The notes beneath the pieces are model-generated. The model was not told the origin of the DNA, ran no database searches, and worked only from the letters and a program-made list of their open reading frames with translations. The position numbers were made by a program, and so were the translations under genes. DNA of 64,000 nucleotides from Casuarina equisetifolia (taxonomy: Eukaryota > Streptophyta > Magnoliopsida > Fagales > Casuarinaceae): the NCBI GenBank assembly GCA_028551475.1, contig CM052361.1:3541501-3605500 (forward strand). Reading direction: 5' to 3'. Below, piece by piece: positions 33,365 to 44,487 of this stretch; the first letter of the stretch is position 1; every line of letters starts with the position of its first letter.

Positions 33365-34959
33365 ACACCCCCAAACTTAACATTTTGCTAGTCCTCGAGC
33401 AAAAGTAATAATTAGCATATGCTTTAGACAAAACCCCTTCAGGAAACTCTCTATAATTGCTCAACTTAACAATTCAAGGAAAAATATAGCTTTCATCCAA
33501 ACACCACAATTGTTTTATAAGATAAGATAGACTATTAACTATGTTAACCACGTGTGTATATGTGAGTCCTTATCTTTTCAACTATATGCACTCCAAATAG
33601 ATCCACATTAATATGTAATTTCTCAAAATCTTTAACCAAACCTTATAGGTTTGCTTTTCATTCCTCTCTCCACTAATGAAGCTAATTGTCTAACCAAGAA
33701 TCAATAGGACTTTTATAAGCTTGTAATGTAAGGCTGGGCTAGGGGTAAGATGAAAGTCATTTAGGCTTAATTCACCCATGAACACATTGCTTTCTAGGAT
33801 CTAATTTGAGCTTCTGTCACTTTATTTCTTCTTGCTCTTCACAAACAATTTTTCTTTCACCACTTCTTTCATTCTTTTCCATCAAACATGCTTGATTTCA
33901 CTTGGATTCTGATACTCACAAAAGCCACAATCATACTTGCATCAATAAAGCAAGTAAAAGTACTAGGAATACAACCATAATAATCTTTTCTTACTAATAG
34001 TATTCAATTGCTATGCTTAGTGGTGTATTTCGAAAGATTGAGTGGCTTGAATATGATAAGATCATCCCATTCTAAAGCAAATGATGTACTTTCTTATTTC
34101 TTTCTTTCTTTCTTTTTTTTTTTTTGCAAAAGAAAGAAAAAAATACTATGCCTCACACAATCATTACAATCAATTTCTTCTCATGCTCCATCTTCCTTTC
34201 AACTTTTGTTTAGCTCAAATAAACTTGCACTCTAACAATTAACATGTTCATGGGTATAGGACAATAAGATAATTTTTTTTTAATGGCTCAAGGGTATATA
34301 TATGTGGGTGTCATTAAAAAAAATTGGATAAGAATCAAGGCTTAGCGGGGTGACTGGGGATAAATAAATAAGGTTGGCTTGAAAGGCTCAAACGATCTAA
34401 AGAGAGCCTAAATCATTTTCTCAGTTAGACACAGCTTAGGATTTCGCCTCAAGAGAAAATCAAACAAATTCTAAGATCCAGGTGAGATCTAAGAAAATTA
34501 CATACTTCACATGAATGTTCTCTAGAAATACACACAATTTCAAAAATGAAGGACTTTTAGTGCTTAATAGGTGGATCAACATAATCAGAATCACACTTAA
34601 CTCACATCATAATTGCAGGTTTGAACAAAATCTATGTCTCCCAAAGAATCGCCAAGAATTCACAATAAGGGATGTAATCATGATATAAGATTTTTTTTTT
34701 TAATCAAGTTTAGCGCAAAGGTTCTTTCCTTACCCCCAAACTTGAATGAAGCATTGTCCTCAATGCAAAAAGAAAAGAAAGCAAAAATAAAGGTAAAAGG
34801 AATGAGAATACTCCCTTGATTGTAGGTCATATCCACATAGAGCTTCGAGGAGATGGTAGTAACAAAACTTCCAACAACAAAACGAACACAATGCTTGGGT
34901 TGCCTCCCAAGAAGCGCTTGTTTTATAGTTTTCAGCCAAACTATCTTCAAAGTTATTAT
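33365..34959. other. non-coding stretch between pol and 3' LTR of the Gypsy element
   Basis: No domain recognised on either strand. It starts with the polypurine tract beside the LTR. A minus-strand frame at 34678-34950 is short and lacks any known motif. In related elements this position can hold an env-like gene; here it is absent or unrecognisable. Confidence 0.7.
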
Positions 34960-36399
34960 TCAAGGAGGAAGAAGATCAAGGGTAGTCTTTTGCATGTTAA
35001 CTCCTTCGAAGTAAGGCTTTAGATGCTGACCATTCACCTTAAATGTAACTTGGGTGTCATTTGCAACTTCTATTGCTCCATATGGGAATACCTTAGTGAC
35101 TATGAAAGGGCCAGACCATCGGGACCACAATTTACCTAGAAACAATTTAAGACGAGAGTTATAAAGTAATACTTTTTGGCCAACCACAAACTCTCTTCTT
35201 AATATGTGTTTGTCATGCCATCTTTTTGTCCGCTCCTTGTATATTTTGGCATTTTCATATGCCTCATCTCGTAATTCCTGCAATTCATTCAGCTACAACA
35301 ATTGAGTTTCACCTGCAGACTGCATATCAAAGTTCAAAAATTTCAAAGCCCACTATGCTTTATGCTCTAATTCTACTGGTAGATGACAAGCCTTCCCAAA
35401 CACTAGCCTAAAAGGAGACATTCCAATTGGTGTTTTGAATGTTGTTCTATAGGCCCAAAGTGCATCATCAAGTTTCATTGACCAATCTTTCCTTGAGGCA
35501 TTCACAGTTTTTTCCAAAATTCTCTTAATTTCCCTATTTGATATCTCAACTTGACCACTAGTCTGAGGGTGATAAGGGGTAGTAATCTTATGGGTAACCC
35601 CATACTTACCCAAAAGTGCTTCAAATTGTTTGTTGCAAAAATGGGTCCCTCTATCACTTATGATTGCCCTAGGAGTGACAAAACGGGTAAAAATATTTTT
35701 CTTTAAGAATTTAACTACAACCTTAGTATCATTTATTGGCAATGCTACTGCTTCTACCCACTTAGACACATACTCAACAGCCACCAAAATATACATATTT
35801 CCATAAGAAGGTGGAAAGGGTCCTATGAAATCAATACCCCAAACATCAAATAACTCACACACGACAACATTGTTTAGAGGCATCTCATGTTTCCTAGAAA
35901 TATTTCCAGTTCTTTGACATTGATCACATGCAACTACATATGAATATGCATCTCTAAAAAGTGTAGGCTAATAAAATCCAGACTGTAAAACCTTAGCTGC
36001 AGTTCTGGTGGCACCAAAATGACCACTAGCCTTTCTAGTATGACAATGGTGTAGGATACTAGCCATCTCTTCCTCAGGAACACATCTCCTTATAACCTGG
36101 TCTACATATACTTTAAACAAGAAAGGCTCTTCCCAAAAATAATGTTTGAGGTCAGAAAACAATTTTTTTCTTTGTTGATATGACATTTCAGGAGGAAGAA
36201 CATTACTTACCAAATTATTGACAAAATCAGCATACCAAGGAATTTGGATGGATTGGAGTGCAAAAATGTTTTCATCAGGAAATTCTTCCATAATTGGTTG
36301 AGCTTCTTCCTTCAGATTGAAAATTCTGGACAAATGATCTGCAACTAGATTTTCAATCCCTTTCTTATCGTTGATCTCCAAATCAAACTCTTGTAGCAA
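34960..36399 (-). pseudogene. Gypsy element integrase
   Basis: Three frames: 35968-36399 ends RNase H and holds the zinc-binding start (HHCHTRKASGHFGATRTAAK); 35353-35883 is the catalytic core with Asp in GIDFIGPF, Asp in ISDRGTHF and Glu in [12 protein letters not shown]; 34960-35283 is the C-terminal domain ([30 protein letters not shown]). The catalytic residues are in place. In-frame stops, all apparently single-base changes, lie at about 35965, 35352 and 35293. Confidence 0.93.
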
Positions 36400-36405
36400 G
36401 AGAAT

Positions 36406-38637
36406 CTACCTTATTAACCTAGGTTTTGATTCTTTCTTTTCAAGTAGATGCTTAAGAGCAGAATGGTTAGAATAAACAATAACTTTTGAACCAATTAAAT
36501 AAGAACGAAATTTATCAAAAGCAAATACTACAGCCAAAAGTTCTTTTTTCTGTTGTTGAATAATTAAATTGTGCACCTGATAAGGTTCAACTGGCATAGT
36601 AGATGGTCTGAAAAACTCTATTCTTCGTTGTCCCAGAATAGCTCCTATTGCAAAATCACTAGCATCACACATTAGCTTAAAAGGTAAGTCCCATTCTGGT
36701 GCTGCCATGATTGGTGCTGATATTAACTTTTCCTTTAAAGTGTTAAAAGCCTGCAAGCATTCATCAGAAAAGTTATATTTCACATCTTTAACCAATAAAC
36801 TTGAAAGGGGTCTAGCAATTTTGGAAAAATCTTTTATAAACCGCTTATAGAATCCTGCATGCCCCAAAAAGCCTCTAACAAGTTTCACTGATGTTGGTGG
36901 GGGTAGTTTTGCAATGACCTCCACTTTAGCTCGATCAACCTCTAATCCTTTTTTAGATATCTTATGCCCAAGCACTATTCCTTCCTGCACCATAAAATGA
37001 CACTTCTCCCAATTCAAAACAAGGTTAGTCTCTTCACACCTTTGTAAGACCCTTGCTAAATTATCTAAACAAATGTCAAATGATGAACCAAATACAAAAA
37101 AATCATCCATGAAAATCTCAATGAATTTTTCAACCATATCAGAAAAAATGGCCATCATGCATCTCTGAAAAGTGGCTGGTGCATTACAAAGACCAAAGGG
37201 CATTCTTCTAAAAGCAAAGGTACCATAAGGACAAGTGAAAGTGGTTTTCTCTTGATCTTCTGGTGCAATGTGAATTTGATTATACCCTGAATACCCATCA
37301 AGAAAGCAATAAAATTCATGTCCTGCAAGTCTTTCTAACATTTGATCAATAAATGGTAAAGGGAAATGATCTTTTTTAGTGGCATCATTTAGTTTTCTAT
37401 AATCTATATACACACGCCATCTAGTAACTGTCCTAGTTGGAATCAATTCATTATTGTCATTTCTTTGAACAGTCATACCTCCCTTCTTTGGCATAACTTG
37501 CACAGGACTTACCGAGGGACTATCTGAGATTGGATAAATGATCCCTGCATCAAGCAACTTGATTACCTCAGCCTTCACCACTTCTTGCATCTTTGGATTC
37601 AATCTCCTCTGAGGTTGAACAGTAGCTTTGTATTGCTCTTCCATCAAAATCTTGTACATGCAAAGTGAAGGACTAATTCCCTTGATATCAGCTATTTTCC
37701 ATCCAATTGCTCTCTTATGCTCTTTCAACACTCGAAGTAGTTTCTCTTCCATTGATTCTGTCAAAGAAGTAGATATGATTACTGGCAAGGTAGAAACTTC
37801 ATCTAAATAAACATATTTCAAATGGGAAGGTAAGGGCTTGAGTTCAAGAGTTGGAGGTTCTTCAATCGATGGCTTAGGTTTTGTTATGTGTTGTCCCAAC
37901 TCCTCAAACTTTATTGCCTTTTGCTGTGAATATGGTGGATTTGCTTCCATGAGATTGGCATACTCCTGTATCTCTTCACTTTCAATTTCCTCATTCTTTG
38001 GATGAACCAAGCATGCTTCAAGTGGATCCTTGAAAGCTTTTTCTTGAAAGATCTTATTCACAAACTTATCAATTGTCTCAACCCTAAAGCAAGAACTATC
38101 ATTAGAGGGATGTTTCATAGTAGTAAAAACATTAAAAGTGACAGAATCATTTTGAACTCTTAAGATTAACTTCCCTTGTTGTACATCAATTAGAGCTCTT
38201 CCTGTTGCTAGAAAAGGTCGACCTAAGATAAGTGGTACCTCAAGGTCTTCCTCCATGTCAAGTACTATAAAATCTGCAGGAAAGATAAATTTGTCAACTT
38301 TCACCAATACATCTTCAACAATACCCCTTGGATATTTGATTGATCGATCAACCAATTGTAGGGACACCGTGGTTGGCTTCACTTCACCCATTCCTAATTT
38401 CCTGAAAACAGAAAAAGTCATTAGATTAATACTGGCTCCTAAATCACATAATACCTTATCAAAGTGAGAATCTCCAATAGTACAAGGAATTGTAAAACTC
38501 CCTGGATCTTTTAATTTTGGAGGTAATTTATTCTGTAAGATGGCTGAACATTCTTCAATTAACTTCACAGTTTCATACTCTTCCAACTTCCTTTTGTTTT
38601 TTAATATCTCCTTAAGAAATTTGGCATAACTAGGCAT
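36406..38637 (-). pseudogene. Gypsy element protease, reverse transcriptase and RNase H
   Basis: A long open stretch of 743 codons. Near residue 65 is the protease motif LCDLGASINLMT. RT follows with WRVYIDYRKLND, HFPLPFIDQMLERLAGHEFY, and the catalytic motif as FMDDFFVFG (first position Phe instead of Tyr). RNase H starts with LMCDASDFAIGAILGQR. The frame closes at a single stop at 36403-36405 in place of the Trp expected before the next frame, and another stop at about 38700 separates it from gag. Confidence 0.94.
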
Positions 38638-38724
38638 TTGAGCTAATGCATCTGCAAAAGGAATGTTAATATGTAATTTTTTAAATACATCAAGAAATTT
38701 AGAAAACTGCTTATCTATTTTATG

Positions 38725-40239
38725 TTACTGGAGTCTCTGAGGAAATGGAACTGGAGGCACATAAGGCTTGGGATTATCAGGGAATAATGTTCTCTTGGTT
38801 GCCTCCTCAAGCTGCATGCTAACATTTTCTTCCTTATCTCGGACACTTTCCTTTTCAACGTCATCTTTTCCCACTTGTTTGCCATTTCTTAGGTTTATTG
38901 CCTTAGCATCTTCTATAGGATTCTTCTCTGTGCTGCTAGGCAAGGAACCTTGTTGTCTTCCTGAGACCATATTTGCCAATTGACCTATTTGCACTTCTAA
39001 ATTTCTAAGTGAAGCTTCTTGATTCTGAAATCTTGTTTCTAATCTTGTTTCTTGGTTATGCAACTTCACTTCAATATTCTCCATAAATTTTTGTGTGGTG
39101 TTGACCATCTTGGCAAACATGTCTTCTAAATTAGGCTTCTTTTCTTCTGGTTGCCTGAATCCTGGTGGTGGCCTCATTGCATTAGAATTACTCCATGAAA
39201 AATTTGGGTGGTTACGCCATCCTGAATTGTAAGTGTTGGAGTATGGATTATTTTGTGGCCTATTTGAATTTCCAACATAATTAGCATCTTCACTACCCTG
39301 AGCAAAGGTGTTATCTAACTGACACTCTATGCTCGCATGTCCTCCACCACAATGATCACATACTATGTTTTGAATCCTCATGACTGGAGCATTCAAGTTA
39401 TCTATCTTCTTGTTGAGTTTATCAAACTATGCATAAATTGCAGTGAAAGGATCCATTTCATGAATTCCACTAACTTTCCTTACTGGTAGCCTCTCAATAG
39501 GCCATTGATAACTATTGTTTGCCATTTCCTCCAAGAGGTCATATGCTTCTTCTGGTGTCTTGTTGTTCAAAGCCCCTCCTGCAGCTGCATCAAGCATAAA
39601 ACAAAGATTTGTACTAAACCCATTATAAAAAGTTTGTACCTGTAACCATATGGGTAGTCCATGATGTGGACATCTTCTCAAAAGCTCCTTGAATCTTTCT
39701 CAAGCTTCATATAATGATTCATTCTCCATCTACTTAAAAGTGGTAATATCATTACGCATTTTGGCAGACTTTGCTGGCGGAAAGAACTTACTAAGAAATT
39801 TCTGAGCTAAATCATCCCATGTTGTAATTGATCCTGTAGGAAGAGAAGAAAGCCAATTTTTAGCTTTGTTTCTAAGAGAAAATGGAAAAAGCCTTAACCT
39901 GACAGCATCATCTGTGACTCCATTGTATTTAAACATATCACAAATTTCAAGGAAGGCTTCAATGTGAGCATTCGGATCATCATTTGGCAGCCTACTAAAT
40001 TGCACGGAATTTTGAAGCATCTGGATGAGTGCTGGTTTGATTTCAAAGTTGTTCGCTTGAATTGCAGGCCTCTTAATGCTTGATGTGGCACCCTGAACTG
40101 ATGGTGCAGCATAATCTTTCAAAAGTTTGCGTGGATCATCATTGTCTGCCATTTTTCTAGCCTCTTTTCGTTGCCTTCTGATTGTGCGTTCAATTTCTGG
40201 GTCAAGATTAACAAGTTGTCCTTTTTGGCTACGGGTCAT
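38725..40239 (-). pseudogene. Gypsy element gag
   Basis: The start is the ATG at 40239 (MTRSQKGQLVNLDPEIERTI). The retrotransposon gag core is seen in 39730-40239 (DAVRLRLFPFSLRNKAKNWL, then TTWDDLAQKFLSKFFPPAKS) and 39427-39681. The zinc knuckle CDHCGGGHASIEC is complete in 38725-39396. Stops at about 39725 and 39425 divide the frame. Confidence 0.93.
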
Positions 40240-40430
40240 AAACGTCTGTAACACTCCTGAAAAGTAGCAACTAAAACAAATGATTAAATTTCTTTTTCTT
40301 TTAAAGGAAAAATAACAATAATAAAGCAAAAGAAAAAAAATTGTTTTGTTTTTTTTTTAACAAAATAAAAACTAAATTAAACTTAGAATTATTCAGAATC
40401 AATATTAATCAGCAGTAAAATAACTAATCT

Positions 40431-40445
40431 CAGGCAATGGCACCA
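40431..40445 (-). other. Gypsy element primer binding site
   Basis: The minus strand reads TGGTGCCATTGCCTG six bases after the 5' LTR, like the TGGCGCCGTTGCC site typical of plant Athila/Tat elements, with two changes. Confidence 0.8.
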
Positions 40446-40451
40446 AAAACT

Positions 40452-41829
40452 TGTTCAGTGAAATTTAGATGCAAGTGAACATGTCGAACAAGTAATATAA
40501 TGATGAGAAAAGTATCGTCCCACGAAGATTGGTGAATACTGAACTAATTAAGTACTAATGATGAATTAATCCTAAAATTTATCTAACAAATCAAAATATT
40601 GTTAAAGATGAATTAAAATTTAAAATTTTTAAAACAAAAACTCAATACTAATTAAAATTGGATCCAAGTAAGAAAAATCAAGATGAGACACATGTTAGAG
40701 CTTCCGATTTCACCATAACTACTAGATATGAATTTTCATAGTTTATGCCTGCAAGAATGATATTATCTATGTGATGGTAGAATTTCTTAATTTATTTACT
40801 ATCCTATGTCTAGGTATAATAAATCTATTTAGTTTATTAATTCACTATATCTCTATATGTGAATTGAAACAAACCAAATGCATTAGGATCTATGAATATT
40901 CCTGGTTTACAATAAATCTTTCGATCATCTTATCACCAAAAGCCACACAAATAACATGGTATATGTCTATCCACATTTAATTCATGGTTATATATTATAA
41001 GAAGCAATTGCATATTATTACCTTTCAGTCTCTAACATGCACATCAAATCATTCAAGTGGTGGCCAATCACTTAAAAGCATTAAGCATAATAATATATAA
41101 CTCACATAAATAAACTATCTTGCAAAACATAAAAACTTATAGGATTCACATCATCATAGTTAGGCTACATCCTCACTCTAACAAAAGAAGTTTAGAACAA
41201 AATGAAATAATGAGGAAGAACAATAATAAAAAACAAAGAAGGCATCTTGAATCCAAGAACAAGAAGTCTGTCACCCTTTTTGTCTTCTCTTCAAGAAATC
41301 TTGAATTCTTGGCCTCTTTCTTGAGTTGTGCTTAATTTCCTCCTTGGTTTCAGCGGCACCTTCTTTTCTCTCTCTCTTTTCCCCCTTCTTTTCTTCCTTA
41401 TGCAGTGGTCCTCCTTTATATAGGATAGGGTCTAGGATCTAGAACTTTCTTCTTATCTTAAAAGAATTGGGTTTTGGATTTCCAATACAATTGGGTTTTA
41501 GAGTTCTATATTAATTAAGCTTTGGACTCCTAATAGGACTAGGTTTTCTAATTATTTAAAAAAACCAATAACAATAAAAATCTAATAACAATCATCCAAA
41601 GCCCAAGACCAAGCCTATCTTGATTTCCTTCACCTTGATAATTTGACCATCTTCTGCCATATAATAAGTACCAGGTTCTCCATGCTTGTCCTTTTTCTTC
41701 ATGCCTCCTTATGCTACATAAACAAGACAAATTTAAGTAAATAAAGAGGAATTCAAATATTTTCTCACAAGCATTAGATAATTAATTATTTAAATTAGGT
41801 AAAATAACTCTATAAAAATAGAGTTATCA
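40452..41829 (-). repeat. Gypsy element 5' LTR
   Basis: 1378-bp direct repeat of 31961-33364. A TATATAGGATAGGG stretch near 41417 is a candidate promoter region. It ends GTTATCA next to CAAAG. Confidence 0.95.
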
Positions 41830-41940
41830 CAAAGGAAGGCCAACACAAGGAGAATCTAAGCAAGCAGAATCTCTCTGCAAGGAGTGCACTGTTGAATTAT
41901 AACTGTGGTTGCTTGCCAATAGTGGTCCACTTTGATTGTT
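41830..41940 (-). pseudogene. U7: internally deleted rest of exon 2
   Basis: After the CAAAG duplication, about 20 bases continue the PSPG end of exon 2 (AAGGCCAACACAAGG). The sequence then jumps past roughly 300 bases to the region encoding the segment before VIYVAFGS (GTTGCTTGCCAATAGTGG), and then into intron. So the donor half of this enzyme was already largely deleted. Confidence 0.8.
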
Positions 41941-42215
41941 GACAAAACAAAGCGATTCTTTTATTCATCGTATGATGTCCGAACTGCTTGCTTACTCTTC
42001 TAAAATTACTTTTGATCGACAGGATTGGCTGCCTTCTTTTCTTAGTCACGCATTTTGCCTTTTCTCTTCCCAGATTTAGTTACCTTATCTCTGTAACTCT
42101 TCCAAAAAATAATACTTTCTCTACTTCTAACAGCAATTCATTCAATTCATTAACTTCAAAACATGAATTTGCATTACTAGAACGAAAGGTCAGAGTAGAG
42201 GAAGGATATCTTACC
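41941..42215 (-). other. U7 intron remnant
   Basis: Intron-like sequence, similar to the U8 intron at 50810-50930 (for example AAAACATGAATTTGCATTAC in both). No gene. Confidence 0.6.
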
Positions 42216-42659
42216 ACTCTCGACCATCTTCAGAATATGAAGAAGCATGGCCAGCATCGCAATTGAAGCAGGCCAGAAGGAAGCTTTCAGGATTTTCATC
42301 TTCTTTGCCACCTCCAGAGCCCAACCATGCCATAATCTGGATTGACACTAGTGATGCGTTCCCCTTTCGTTTTGTTGACGTCTTCTATGAGCTCCATTGG
42401 CTTTCCAGGCATGACTCAAAAAATTGCTTCTGATAGCTTTGCAATATCATTGCTGTCCACCACGGTAGCCAAGCCATCTGGGACTGAGACTAGATTAATT
42501 CGATCTCCCATATGAATCTTCTTGGCCAAAGAATTCACAACCCGTCTGTGATTATACTCTGTGTTTACAAATGAGACTTTGAAGCCAAACTTGACTAAGC
42601 ATTCTGAGAACTCCATCAATGGGAGTACATGGCCTTTGGCTGGATAAGGAATAACAAAA
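42216..42659 (-). pseudogene. U7: UGT83A1-like exon 1, main part
   Basis: Most of exon 1 on the minus strand. About 20 bases at its end, including the donor, are deleted. It contains stops and indels, for example TGA before VMPG at about 42416. The open part 42416-42619 encodes a normal helix-strand region (GFKVSFVNTEYNHRRVVNSL). The first codons are cut off by the LTR-like insertion at 42660. Confidence 0.87.
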
Positions 42660-43216
42660 TGTTGGGAGAATTCAACAAGGTCGCATAAACCACAATGAGA
42701 TCAAACACACAAATATAAGAACGCACACACCCAAACACAACAGATTTAAGAGGTTCGGAACATCATAATGTCCTACGTCCCCTGTAGTCTTTTCTCATTA
42801 GATTTTCTCATACATTCCCTTTCCTTAAATAGGTATCTCATGGATTCTCTCATCAACTTAAATCCATGAGAGGGGCATTCTTCAACAATTAGCCCTCCAT
42901 GGGGACTCTCTCAACTTGCCCACTAGGTTTCTCTATACTTCTCCTATTTATAAAGAAACCCTGAAGGAATCCTAGTTGAATACTACTAGGAAAACCTACT
43001 TCCACATAAGGATAAGAATCCTACTCCAACACTACTAGGAATAAGGATAAGAATCCTACTCCAACACTACTAGGAATAAGGATAAGAATCCTAATCCAAC
43101 ACTACTAGGAAATCTACTATATCTAGAAGATATTTCCTAGTTCCACAATTACATAAAGACCCCTGATTGTAATGACAATCATACCCTTTAACCTAATTGT
43201 TCCACCAATCCTAACA
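42660..43216. mobile_element. LTR-like insertion (TG...CA) in U7 exon 1
   Basis: A 557-bp sequence starting TGTTGGGAGAATTC and ending CAATCCTAACA, interrupting exon 1 four to seven codons after the start. The flanks share AAAA, but the full duplication is imperfect. It has no coding capacity and looks like a solo LTR or small terminal-repeat element. It contains three near-identical copies of about 35 bp (TAAGGATAAGAATCCTACTC) at about 43010-43110. Confidence 0.75.
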
Positions 43217-43239
43217 CGAAAATATGTGGACTTTCCATT
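43217..43239 (-). pseudogene. U7: first codons of exon 1
   Basis: The minus strand contains the start codon at about 43237 and the first six codons (like MESPHIF), between the LTR-like insertion and the solo LTR. It links the exon 1 body at 42216-42659 to the leader right of 44492. Confidence 0.75.
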
Positions 43240-43244
43240 CTTAC

Positions 43245-44487
43245 TGTTCGGTGAAATCTAAATGTAAGTGAACATGTCGAACAAATAATATAATGATAAG
43301 AAAGATATCGTCCCACAGAGATTGATGATTACTAGACCAACTAATTACTAACGGTGAATAACTCCTAGAATTTATCTAGCAAACCAAATTGATGGATGAT
43401 AGATTAACTAACTAAGTCTAAGAAAACTTAATAAAAGAAATATGTTAAAGCATATGACTTCACCATAATTACTAGGTACTAATATTGATTATTTATGCTT
43501 GCAAGAGAGATAATATCTATGTGATGGCGGAATTTCCTAATTTATTTACTATCCTATGTCTAGGTATAGCAAACCTACTTAGTTCATTAATTCACTATAT
43601 CTCTATATGTGAATTGAAACAAACCAAATGCATTAGGATCTATGAATATTCCCAGTTTACACCAAAAGCCACACAAACAATATGGTATATGTCTATCCAT
43701 ATTTAATTTATGGTTACATATTACAAGAAGCAACTGCATGCTATTTCCTGTCGGTCTTTAACATGCAAATCAAGTCATCTAAGTGGTAGCTAATCACCTA
43801 AAAGCATTAAACTCCGTAATATGTAACTTCACATAAATAAAATATCTTGCAAAACATAATAATCATAAGATTCATACCATCATAATTAGGTTACATCGTA
43901 GCTCTAACAAAAATAAACTAAAACATAAAGAAATAATGAGAAAGAATGGTAATAAGAAATAAAGAAGGCATCTTGAATCCAAGAACAAGAAGTCTGTCAC
44001 CCTTTTTGTCTTCTCTTCAAGAAAACCTTGAATTCTTGGCTTCTTTCTTGAGTTGTGCTCAATTTCCTCCTTTCCTTCTTTTGCCTCTTCTCTTATCTTA
44101 AATAGGGTTTAGGTTTAGACCTATCTCCTATCCTAGTAGAATTGGGTTTTAGAGACCTAAAACAATTGGGTTTTGAACTCCTAAATTAATTGAGACTTGA
44201 ATTCCTAACATGACTGGATTTTCTATTTAAATAGAAAATCCAATAACAATAGAAAATCTAATAACAATTATCCAAAGCCTAAGCCCATCTTGACTTTCTT
44301 GATCTTGATATTACAATTTTGCCACACAATAAGCATCAGGTTCTCCATGTTCATCCTTTTTCTCCTTGTGCTACAAAAACAAGACAAATTCAAATAAATA
44401 AGATGTGTTCAAATATTTTCTCATAAACATTGTATTATTTATTGCCTAAAAAATAGGTAAAATAACTCTATAAAAATAGAGTTATCA
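43245..44487 (-). mobile_element. solo LTR of the Athila-type family in U7 leader
   Basis: A 1243-bp sequence homologous over its whole length to the Gypsy LTRs at 31961 and 40452, with the same TGTTCGG and GTTATCA ends. It is flanked by the perfect duplication CTTAC (43240-43244 and 44488-44492). It has no internal region, so it is the product of LTR-LTR recombination. It is more divergent from the two element LTRs than they are from each other, so it stems from a separate, older insertion. It sits a few bases upstream of the U7 start codon. Confidence 0.95.

Larger units (their letters stand above)
31961..41829 (-). mobile_element. Athila-type Ty3/gypsy LTR retrotransposon in U7 exon 2
   Basis: A 9.87-kb element in minus orientation, with LTRs 31961-33364 and 40452-41829 and host duplication CAAAG (31956-31960 and 41830-41834). 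Order from right to left: 5' LTR, primer binding site, gag with zinc knuckle, protease, RT, RNase H, integrase, a 1.6-kb non-coding stretch, 3' LTR. The RT and protease (DLGAS) are of the plant Athila/Tat branch. Only a handful of stops interrupt an otherwise long pol. The LTRs differ at about 2-4% of sites by eye, mostly transitions, plus a 30-bp duplication. Athila elements often carry an env-like frame after integrase; none is seen here. Confidence 0.95.

Noticed and set aside
34678-34950. Minus-strand frame of 90 codons as an env-like gene of the Gypsy element
   Set aside because: It is too short, with no signal peptide, no transmembrane pattern typical of such proteins and no motif.
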